A stretch of 5,226 bases of DNA from a bacterium. Lineage in GTDB: Bacteria; Patescibacteriota; Minisyncoccia; UBA6257; Brennerbacteraceae. The notes below the pieces were generated by a model that saw only the letters and a program-made list of their open reading frames with translations, had not been told where the DNA came from and ran no database searches. Made by a program: the position numbers and the translations under genes. Position 1 is the stretch's first letter, and each line of letters begins with the position of its first letter. Where the stretch lies: positions 1-5,226 of the forward strand of contig DAIDAW010000030.1 in NCBI GenBank assembly GCA_027310425.1. Reading direction: 5' to 3'. Below, in pieces: positions 1 through 5,109 of this stretch.

Positions 1-2
1 GG

Positions 3-149
3 GCAGCGCTGTGGATCGTGGGCGTTATTGCTCTGCGCGGCATTTCGCTGGGCAGTGTGGAGGAGCTGGGATTTTTGGCAATGGCGCTTGCGCTTGTTTC
101 TGACGGAGGTGCGCTGAACAAACAAAAAACTATTCGACAAATTTCATGA
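3..149 (+). CDS. C-terminal end of an unidentified membrane protein (5' end outside window)
   Basis: This frame is open from the window edge to a TGA at 147-149 and gives 48 residues. It begins hydrophobic (ALWIVGVIALRG), continues with a second apolar stretch (LGFLAMALALV), and ends in a polar, basic tail (NKQKTIRQIS). That is the look of the end of an integral membrane protein. Its stop overlaps the ATPase start as ATGA, the classic arrangement for translational coupling, which supports this frame over the other two. One rival frame is full of Trp and Arg and the other is rich in Cys and Gly. No family motif is visible, so the function is unknown. If the reading is right, the gene is cotranscribed with the ATPase and its missing part may explain which metal or stress drives the operon. 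Confidence 0.5.
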   Translation, partial: AALWIVGVIALRGISLGSVEELGFLAMALALVSDGGALNKQKTIRQIS

Positions 150-2710
150 ATCACGATCATACGCAGGCGCACGGACACGAAAATAAAAAATCCCATTGCA
201 CATGCGGCGCGGAATGCGTATGCTGCGCTGCGGAACAATTGGCAGCGACGTGCGGATGCGCCATGGAAGCAAAGCACTATGAATACGCGCTCGACGAAAA
301 ATTGAAGCACCGCGAGCACGAATACAAAGCCAGTGCGCCCGCGACGGAGGAATCAGGTGTTGTGTATACGTGCCCCATGCATCCTGAAGTGCGCCAGTCA
401 ACGCCCGGACGTTGTCCTGGCTGCGGCATGGAATTGGTGAAGGAAACCAAAGCAGCGCACGGCAGCATGAAGCACGAGGGGCATGATATGCCCGGCATGC
501 CTGCCGGCAAAAGTTCCGGCGCGGGCATGAGCCATACGGATCATGAAGCTGCGATGACCGATCCAAGAATGGCAAAGCAGATGGAAGCTGATATGCGGCG
601 CAGATTTTGGATTTCCTTCATCCTTTTGATTCCGATATTCCTGTATTCGCCGGTTGCAACAACCTATTTCAGGCTTCAGCTGCCATCGCCGATTCCGGTG
701 AATATTCTTTTATTCCTCCTCACGACGCCGGTTGTTTTCTGGACCGGATCCATTTTCATTACCGGTACGTATTGGTCGCTTCGCGCGCGCCAGCTCAATA
801 TGGCGGTGCTCGTGGCAACCGGCGTGCTCGCAGCGTATCTGTTCAGCGTGCTCCTCACGTTCGTCGAACCAAATGCCCAAACATTCTATGAAGCTGCGGG
901 AGCGCTTGTCACGTTCGTGCTTTTCGGCCATTGGATGGAAATGCGCTCCCGGCGCGGCACTTCGGAAGCCTTGCGCGCGCTTTTCGATCTGGTGCCTCCC
1001 CAGGCAACGGTTGTGCGCAACGGCGCAGAAATCACTATTCCGAGCGCCCAGGTGGTGCAAGGAGACATTGTGGTTATCCGCCCCGGGAACAAAATTCCGG
1101 TTGATGGAGAAGTTCTCGAAGGGGAGACATATATCGATGAAGCGCTTGTGACCGGCGAATCGGTGCCGGTGCACAAAAAAATCGGCAGCCAGGTGGTCGG
1201 CGGATCCATCAACCAGCGCGGCTCGATTCAGTTCACAGCGACGAAGGTCGGTGGCGAAACCGTGCTTGCGCAAATCATCAAAATGGTGGAAACCGCACAG
1301 AATTCCAAAGCTCCGGGTCAGCGCATCGCCGACCAGGCTGCGGGCTTGCTTGTCATCGTCGCGATCAGCTCGGGCCTTGCCGCGTTTCTCGGCTGGTATT
1401 TCATCGCGGGCGCAGGCATGATCGCCGCGCTCACGTTCGCGGTTTCGACCATTGTCATCGCGTGCCCTGACGCGCTCGGGCTTGCCACGCCGACTGCGGT
1501 TGCGGTGGGTACGGGGTTGGGCGCAAAGCACAATATTCTCATCAAGGACGCGACGACGCTCGAGAAAACTTCGAAAATCAACGCAATGATCCTGGATAAA
1601 ACCGGCACGCTCACTAAAGGGCAGCCGGCAGTCACCGACGTCATTTCGTTTATTGAAACGAAAACGCAGAATGCGCAATCAGAAATCCTGAGGATTGCGG
1701 CTTCGATCGAAAAGCTGTCCGAGCATCCGCTTGCAAAAACGATCGTCGACCAAGCGTCGAAAGACAAACTTGAGCTTTTTACGATTTCCCAGTTCGAGGC
1801 GGTCGCAGGGCACGGCGTCAAAGGATTCCTTGTGGGTCTTGCCGCGGGACTCGGCAAAACATCGTCCCATCCGCTCGATACCGCGATTCAGAAGGAAGCA
1901 GACGCGCTCCGCGCGAACAAGCCCGATGTCGCGGAATTCAAAGTGGAGCCGGGATTCGGCCTGCAAGGGAAAGTAAACAGCCAAGGGCATAGCGTACTTC
2001 TGGGAAACCAGCGGCTCATGGAAACGCACAGCGTTCCGGTGGATCACGAAATGCGCCAGAAGCTCGAACAGCTGCAGAACGAAGGCAAGACCGCGATGCT
2101 GCTTGCGCTCGACGCGGACGTGATCGGCATTATCGCGGTTGCTGATACCGCTAGGGAAAATTCCATGCGCGCGGTCGCGGAATTGAGAGCAAACGGCATC
2201 GAAATCATCATGATTACCGGCGACAACCAGCGCACCGCGGAGGCGATCGCAAAGCAGCTGGGCATTGACCGTGTTTTCGCTGACGTGCTGCCTGCCGATA
2301 AAGCGCAATGGGTGAAGAAGCTGCAAAACGAAGGAAAGTTCGTGGCAATGGTAGGAGACGGTATCAACGACGCGCCGGCGCTGGCTCAGGCGGACATCGG
2401 CATTGCGATTGGAGCGGGAACCGATGTTGCGATTGAGACCGGCAATATCGTGCTCATGAAATCCGATCCGTACGACATCGTAGCCGCGATTCGCTTGTCA
2501 AAAGCGACTGTGGTGAAGATGAAACAGAATCTGTTTTGGGCGGCGATTTACAACGTGCTTGCGATTCCGGTTGCCGCCGGCGTGTTCTACAATTCCTTGG
2601 GCTGGTCGCTCAGGCCGGAAATTTCCGCATTGCTGATGTCCGGATCGTCCATTATCGTCGCAACGAATGCCGTCTTGCTCAAGCGCGTTGAGCCGCGGCT
2701 GCGCGCATAG
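146..2710 (+). CDS. P1B-type heavy-metal (probably copper) translocating ATPase with CPD motif and N-terminal heavy-metal-binding domain
   Basis: This is a CopA/CopB-type pump that exports metal ions from the cytoplasm using ATP. Residues 1-44 are rich in His and Cys (Cys 18, 20, 24, 26, 27, 36, 38). Residues 74-98 form a YTCPMHP...CPGCGM heavy-metal-binding domain, followed by a His/Met-rich linker to about 150. There is no ferredoxin-like GMxCxxC domain. About eight membrane segments are visible (near 154-170, 184-206, 218-239, 247-265, 398-420, 425-448, 796-815, 825-848). The catalytic motifs are complete: TGES 336-339, DKTGT with phosphorylated D484, HP 527-528, GHG 555-557, TGDN 691-694, GDGIND 737-742. 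The TM6 motif is C440-P441-D442, not CPC or CPH. Y802-N803 and M831-x-x-S834-S835 match the Cu+ signature of TM7 and TM8. The nucleotide-binding domain carries an extra segment of about 48 residues. The start is fixed by the ATGA overlap; the only GGAGG (105-109) is about 36 bases away. Family membership is certain, the metal less so. Confidence 0.96.
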   Translation: MNHDHTQAHGHENKKSHCTCGAECVCCAAEQLAATCGCAMEAKHYEYALDEKLKHREHEYKASAPATEESGVVYTCPMHPEVRQSTPGRCPGCGMELVKETKAAHGSMKHEGHDMPGMPAGKSSGAGMSHTDHEAAMTDPRMAKQMEADMRRRFWISFILLIPIFLYSPVATTYFRLQLPSPIPVNILLFLLTTPVVFWTGSIFITGTYWSLRARQLNMAVLVATGVLAAYLFSVLLTFVEPNAQTFYEAAGALVTFVLFGHWMEMRSRRGTSEALRALFDLVPPQATVVRNGAEITIPSAQVVQGDIVVIRPGNKIPVDGEVLEGETYIDEALVTGESVPVHKKIGSQVVGGSINQRGSIQFTATKVGGETVLAQIIKMVETAQNSKAPGQRIADQAAGLLVIVAISSGLAAFLGWYFIAGAGMIAALTFAVSTIVIACPDALGLATPTAVAVGTGLGAKHNILIKDATTLEKTSKINAMILDKTGTLTKGQPAVTDVISFIETKTQNAQSEILRIAASIEKLSEHPLAKTIVDQASKDKLELFTISQFEAVAGHGVKGFLVGLAAGLGKTSSHPLDTAIQKEADALRANKPDVAEFKVEPGFGLQGKVNSQGHSVLLGNQRLMETHSVPVDHEMRQKLEQLQNEGKTAMLLALDADVIGIIAVADTARENSMRAVAELRANGIEIIMITGDNQRTAEAIAKQLGIDRVFADVLPADKAQWVKKLQNEGKFVAMVGDGINDAPALAQADIGIAIGAGTDVAIETGNIVLMKSDPYDIVAAIRLSKATVVKMKQNLFWAAIYNVLAIPVAAGVFYNSLGWSLRPEISALLMSGSSIIVATNAVLLKRVEPRLRA
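1718..1969 (+). repeat. Internal in-frame duplication inside the ATPase nucleotide-binding domain
   Basis: Residues 525-560 and 573-608 of the ATPase align without gaps at an offset of 48 residues. Both contain the S-x-HPL motif (H527/H575), then I533/I581, A537/A585, F550/F598, and a G-x-G-x-x-G ending (G555, G557, G560 against G603, G605, G608). I count 10 identical positions of 36, placed at the residues that contact ATP in this family. Copy A also has E522, five residues before its His, matching the Glu-to-His spacing E1064-H1069 of human ATP7B. Copy B has Gly570 at that place. Copy B has the usual short spacing to the later G620-N621. Bacterial homologues normally have one HP...GxG unit, so this looks like an old, diverged duplication. 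Confidence 0.65.
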
Positions 2711-2785
2711 ATTTTTCTGGGCAGGCACGCGAGATACAAAGGGGAAATCAAGCAGATTGCGCTTCTGGAAAATTGAAGAAAAATG

Positions 2786-2794
2786 TGATATAAT
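2786..2794 (+). promoter_or_regulatory. Perfect extended -10 promoter before the small secreted/membrane protein
   Basis: TGATATAAT at 2786-2794 matches the sigma-70 extended -10 consensus TGnTATAAT at every defined base. No convincing -35 box lies 16-18 bases upstream, which is normal for extended -10 promoters. Transcription would start near 2801, only about five bases before the ATG at 2806, so the message would be essentially leaderless. It gives the 2806 gene its own transcription start even if the ATPase operon reads through, since no terminator is visible in 2711-2785. Confidence 0.6.
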
Positions 2795-2807
2795 ATACCT
2801 ATTATAT
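2788..2807. promoter_or_regulatory. Perfect 8-bp inverted repeat over the -10 box and start codon (candidate operator)
   Basis: The arms ATATAATA (2788-2795) and TATTATAT (2800-2807) are perfect reverse complements separated by TACC. The dyad covers the -10 hexamer, the predicted transcription start and the first two bases of the ATG. A repressor bound here would block both polymerase and, if leaderless, the start itself. The arms are pure A/T and partly made of the -10 consensus, so chance symmetry is a real alternative. No regulator gene lies in the window. Confidence 0.35.
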
Positions 2808-3264
2808 GCCATTCAAGGTTTCTTCATTTTTTATCGTCGCAGGTTTGGTTGCGCTTAGCGCATTCGGGATATTCGGGATCAGCATGGCAAGCGCCAACGG
2901 CCACCATTCGTGCCCTTTGTCGGCGCTCACGGGTACTGCGTGTTCGCCGTTTGAAAGCCAGTTCAGGGAAGCGTTTCATCATTTGTCTGGGTTTCTGAAT
3001 GCCGCGCCTGGCATAATCGGAACCCAGATCGTACTGTTCGGCGAGATTGGTTTGCTTATCGTATTCGCATTTCTTCTATCCGGACCTGCGGGATTGCAGG
3101 AATCGCCGCCGCGCGCCGTGGCGCGTTCGGAATACTTTTCCCGAGAGGCAGGCTTTTCCCTGCCGCAGATTCAGTTTTTGCATTGGCTGGCGTTGCGCGA
3201 AGCGCGCGATTTGCATGCACTGCACAGGGTGCATGGTTCTTCCCGGTTTGTTCGGGGAGAGTGA
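2806..3264 (+). CDS. Small exported or membrane-bound protein of unknown function, possibly metal binding
   Basis: This 152-residue protein starts MPFK and continues with a hydrophobic stretch at 7-27, which could be a signal peptide or anchor. Ala28-Ser29-Ala30 is a good AXA signal-peptidase site; cleavage there would leave Asn31-Gly32-His33 as the new N-terminus. HHSC (33-36) and Cys46 follow, then a possible amphipathic region with His58-His59. A second membrane segment spans about 70-92 and a polar, Arg/His-containing tail about 95-152, with HWLAL near 126. I recognise no catalytic motif. Small two-Cys membrane proteins of this look seem familiar beside copper and redoxin genes in Patescibacteria, but that is recollection, not a match. 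The start sits about five bases after the predicted transcription start and has no ribosome-binding site. It lies 95 bases after the ATPase. A role in extracytoplasmic copper binding is inferred from context and His/Cys content. Confidence 0.75.
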   Translation: MPFKVSSFFIVAGLVALSAFGIFGISMASANGHHSCPLSALTGTACSPFESQFREAFHHLSGFLNAAPGIIGTQIVLFGEIGLLIVFAFLLSGPAGLQESPPRAVARSEYFSREAGFSLPQIQFLHWLALREARDLHALHRVHGSSRFVRGE

Positions 3265-3290
3265 TTTGTTTTGCGTGTCGATGTCCATGC

Positions 3291-3318
3291 GCCCGCCTGA
3301 TTATCCGGCGGGCATTTT
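3291..3318 (+). terminator. Probable intrinsic terminator after the 2806 gene
   Basis: GCCCGCC (3291-3297) and GGCGGGC (3307-3313) form a perfect 7-bp GC stem around a 9-base loop, followed by ATTTT. The T tract is short, so termination may be partial. It lies 27 bases after the stop of the 2806 gene and 54 bases before the CcdA-like gene, a sensible place to divide two transcription units. Confidence 0.55.
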
Positions 3319-3371
3319 GATTCGGCGCGCGACAGAGGAGGGATAAAAAACTTAGTGAACAAATAATCTGT

Positions 3372-4265
3372 ATGGAATTATTGCTTGGCGCATCGATCGT
3401 GGCTGCATTCATCGCAGGCGTTGCGGCGCTTTTCGCGCCGTGTTGCATCACCGTGCTTCTGCCGGCGTATTTCGCCTCCATTTTCCGGGAACGATATAAG
3501 GTGTTCCTTATGACATTCATATTCTTTCTGGGCATTCTGGTCGTATTTCTCCCGATTGGCTTGGGAGTCGCGGCACTCGGTCAGGTGTTCAGTCAGTACC
3601 ACAATGTGATTTTCGGAATCGGCGGCGCATTTCTCGTCGCGCTGGGGCTTGTGTTGCTCACCGGCACGCGGTTTTCGATCCCGTTTCGGGGAAATCCGGC
3701 GCTCAAAAAACACAACGCATTCTCGGTATTCATTCTCGGCATATTTTCCGGCATCGCTACGACGTGCTGCGCGCCGGTGCTCGCCGGCGTTTTGGCGCTT
3801 GCCGCGCTTCCGGGATCGGTGGTGTGGGGCGGGATCTATACCTTGAGTTACGTATTCGGCATGGTTGCCCCGCTTTTCTTCCTTTCGCTGTTCATGGATA
3901 CCACGGGCATTACGCAAAGGTTGAGCAAGATGTTTCAGCGCAGGATTGAGTACTCGGTGGGGAATGCGCGGATCGGCATCACTGTTTCTGAGGCGATTTC
4001 CGGCGTTGCATTTCTCGGCTTGGGAGTGTTGATTCTTTTCCTGAGCGCAACCAATCGGCTCTTCATCCATTCGCAGTATCAGGTTGGCATGAATATATGG
4101 TTGACCCGGATGATGAGTTCTCTGAACGGTTTCATCCGGTTCGTGCCGGAATACGTATGGGCGATCCTTGTCGTCGCGATCATCGCTCTCATCGTATGGG
4201 CGGCGATTCGGCAGTTTCGGCGCGAAACCGAAACCACGACCGAAGCGCCGGAATTAAAAAAATAA
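3372..4265 (+). CDS. CcdA/DsbD-family membrane thiol-disulfide electron carrier
   Basis: Members of this family take electrons from cytoplasmic thioredoxin and pass them through a membrane cysteine pair to extracytoplasmic thioredoxin-like partners. The 297-residue protein has about seven hydrophobic segments (near 3-27, 45-69, 77-97, 117-140, 150-174, 203-226, 262-280). The two conserved redox sites are visible at the right places: FAPCC (Cys24, Cys25) in the first segment and TTCCAP (Cys132, Cys133) in the fourth. Each is a doubled Cys where CcdA/DsbD normally has one. It lacks the DsbD alpha and gamma domains, as CcdA does, but the last segment and charged tail make it longer than a minimal CcdA. 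The stop lies 4 bases before the redoxin start, so the two are surely one operon and the redoxin is the likely electron acceptor. GGAGGG at 3337-3342 is 29 bases from the ATG, too far to serve as its ribosome-binding site; no alternative in-frame start lies closer to it. Confidence 0.88.
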   Translation: MELLLGASIVAAFIAGVAALFAPCCITVLLPAYFASIFRERYKVFLMTFIFFLGILVVFLPIGLGVAALGQVFSQYHNVIFGIGGAFLVALGLVLLTGTRFSIPFRGNPALKKHNAFSVFILGIFSGIATTCCAPVLAGVLALAALPGSVVWGGIYTLSYVFGMVAPLFFLSLFMDTTGITQRLSKMFQRRIEYSVGNARIGITVSEAISGVAFLGLGVLILFLSATNRLFIHSQYQVGMNIWLTRMMSSLNGFIRFVPEYVWAILVVAIIALIVWAAIRQFRRETETTTEAPELKK

Positions 4266-4269
4266 ACCT

Positions 4270-4926
4270 ATGAAAAAAAATAACTTCATCAATATCATTG
4301 GAGTGGCGGGGCTTATCCTGTTGGTAGGCGCGTTGGCGTATTGGGGCAGCAAGAATACAAGAAGCGCCCCTGCGCGTAACCAGAGCGCAACGACCGATTC
4401 CATGCACGCAACTGACGGGCAGAATAATCCGCTTGCGTCCTTGAACAGCATGGTGGGCACAAAGGTTCCCGCATTTTCGCTTGCGGACCGGAACGGCACT
4501 GTGTATTCATCTGAGAATTTGCAGGGGAAAAATGTCATTTTATTCTTCACCGAAGGATTGATGTGCTATCCCGCGTGCTGGAATCAGATGGTGGCGTTTG
4601 CGAAAGACGATCGGTTCAAGAATGCCAATACCGAAGTATTGTCCGTGGTTGTCGATTCCAAACAAGACTGGCAAAAAGCGATAGAGAAAATGCCGGAATT
4701 GGCTCAAGCGACGGTCGTCTTTGATACCGGCGCTGCGGTATCAAAGCAGTTCAACATGCTTAGCATGCCGTCATCCATGCATCCTGGATCATTGCCAGGC
4801 CATACGTTCGTGCTCATTGACGCGACGGGCGTTGTGAGGTACGTTCTTGATGATCCGCAGATGGGAGTTCGCAACGATCAGTTGTGGCTTGAACTCTCCA
4901 AGCTGCTGCCGAAAGCAACCCGTTAA
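4270..4926 (+). CDS. Membrane-anchored redoxin (AhpC/TSA or TlpA-like thioredoxin fold)
   Basis: Residues 2-5 are basic or polar (KKNN), 8-24 hydrophobic, and 26-58 a Ser/Thr/Asn-rich linker. There is no lipobox Cys and no clear cleavage site, so the protein is probably signal-anchored with its domain outside. The redoxin fold runs from about 62 to 215: a VPAFSLADRNG strand-turn (66-76), VILFFTEGLMC (89-99), then W104, LSVVVDS (124-130), and PGHTFVLIDATGVVRYV (176-192), which matches the late strand region of peroxiredoxin/TlpA proteins. The likely active site is Cys99-Tyr-Pro-Ala-Cys103, a C-x3-C spacing rather than the thioredoxin C-x2-C. Its CcdA-like neighbour is the expected reductant. 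The role may be thiol reduction, peroxide removal or redox control of metal sites outside the cell membrane; the sequence does not decide. The upstream bases are A-rich with no Shine-Dalgarno, and the close CcdA stop suggests coupled translation. Confidence 0.87.
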   Translation: MKKNNFINIIGVAGLILLVGALAYWGSKNTRSAPARNQSATTDSMHATDGQNNPLASLNSMVGTKVPAFSLADRNGTVYSSENLQGKNVILFFTEGLMCYPACWNQMVAFAKDDRFKNANTEVLSVVVDSKQDWQKAIEKMPELAQATVVFDTGAAVSKQFNMLSMPSSMHPGSLPGHTFVLIDATGVVRYVLDDPQMGVRNDQLWLELSKLLPKATR

Positions 4927-4936
4927 GCGCCAGAAC

Positions 4937-4956
4937 CAGCGCCGCGGCGCGCGCTG
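4937..4956. other. GC-rich hairpin just after the redoxin gene
   Basis: CAGCGC (4937-4942) and GCGCTG (4951-4956) can pair around an 8-base GC-rich loop, and GCGCCGCGGCGC within it (4939-4950) is itself a palindrome. It begins 11 bases after the stop. No T tract follows, so it is not a standard intrinsic terminator; it could stabilise the 3' end of the ccdA-redoxin message or terminate weakly. Confidence 0.3.
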
Positions 4957-4965
4957 ACCGATTCT

Positions 4966-5000
4966 TGCCATGCTCCCTTTGTTATAATGGGAGCATGGCA
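4966..5000. promoter_or_regulatory. Perfect 12-bp inverted repeat enclosing a perfect extended -10 promoter
   Basis: TGCCATGCTCCC (4966-4977) and GGGAGCATGGCA (4989-5000) are exact reverse complements with an 11-base spacer. The spacer ends in TGTTATAAT (4980-4988), an exact extended -10 for + strand transcription, predicted to start near 4995. The arms therefore flank the -10 box, as expected of a dimeric repressor operator; alternatively the transcript or DNA could form a stem-loop. A TTGCCA at 4965-4970 resembles a -35 box but sits only 12 bases from the -10, too close for normal use. No T tract follows either arm on either strand, so it is not a terminator. Confidence 0.6.
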
Positions 5001-5060
5001 GACGGAGCGTCTCGAAAATGTCTATCTAAGAAAGGCTATGAACCAGCCATTATTTTTTTT
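4995..5060 (+). ncRNA. Possible short leader or small RNA from the dyad promoter (tentative)
   Basis: From the predicted start near 4995 the transcript would first form AGACG-GAG-CGTCT (5000-5012). Further on, a short GGCT/AGCC stem (5034-5037 with 5045-5048) is followed by ATTA and eight T (5053-5060), a weak terminator or attenuator. The 4-bp stem is short, and the same stretch encodes two tiny open frames, a 26-codon frame from ATG 4995 and a 17-codon frame from ATG 5038. Whether this is RNA, peptide leader or only promoter debris cannot be decided. Confidence 0.2.
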
Positions 5061-5109
5061 CGCAGAAGCGCATAGAGGAAAACGAGTGTAAAATGTAATC
5101 TATGAACCA
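5015..5109 (+). repeat. Diverged tandem near-copy of the 5102 gene start region
   Basis: CTATGAACCA occurs at 5036-5045 and again at 5100-5109, spanning an ATG each time (5038 and 5102). The first ATG encodes MNQPLFFF and the second MNQSLFSF; six of eight residues match. AAAATGT also occurs before both (5015-5021 and 5090-5096), with ATCTA shortly after it each time. The first copy stops after 17 codons at TAA 5089-5091. It may be a decayed partial duplication of the start region or a short leader peptide. The matches are short, so confidence is modest. Confidence 0.35.
5089..5094 (+). promoter_or_regulatory. Putative -10 box for the 5102 gene
   Basis: TAAAAT at 5089-5094 differs from TATAAT at one base. 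Transcription would start at about 5101-5102, exactly at the ATG, giving a leaderless message. There is no clear -35 box. GAGGAA at 5075-5080 is 21 bases from the ATG and unlikely to serve it. Confidence 0.35.

Noticed and set aside
105..110. GGAGGT as ribosome-binding site for the ATPase
   Set aside because: It is 35 bases before ATG 146, and no in-frame start codon lies closer to it.
710..1678. Long open frame on the - strand opposite the ATPase, 322 codons
   Set aside because: It is very rich in Arg, His and Asp and lies wholly antisense to a complete ATPase with all motifs. It is a codon-bias shadow.
3214..3235. CATGCAC/GTGCATG stem near the end of the 2806 gene as a terminator
   Set aside because: It lies inside the coding sequence and has no following T tract; the better terminator is at 3291-3318.
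3047..3346. Alternative + frame across the end of the small protein and the terminator
   Set aside because: It is rich in Arg and Cys, lacks a start signal, runs through the terminator hairpin, and conflicts with the better-supported 2806 frame.
3337..3366. GGAGGG followed by GTG AAC AAA TAA as a mini-gene
   Set aside because: Three codons before a stop and 12-base spacing give no support. It is probably coincidental, or at most an upstream element of the CcdA-like gene.
3362..3382. AATAAT...ATTATT symmetry around the CcdA-like start
   Set aside because: The arms are only 6 bp of A/T with a 9-base spacer; this is expected by chance.
3378..4070. Open frame on the - strand opposite the CcdA-like gene, 230 codons
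   Set aside because: It has a composition of charged residues with no fold or motif and is antisense to a clear membrane protein.
4995..5075. 26-codon frame from ATG 4995 as a gene
   Set aside because: The ATG falls on the predicted transcription start, but the peptide shows no recognisable feature and half of the ATG context is dictated by the inverted repeat.
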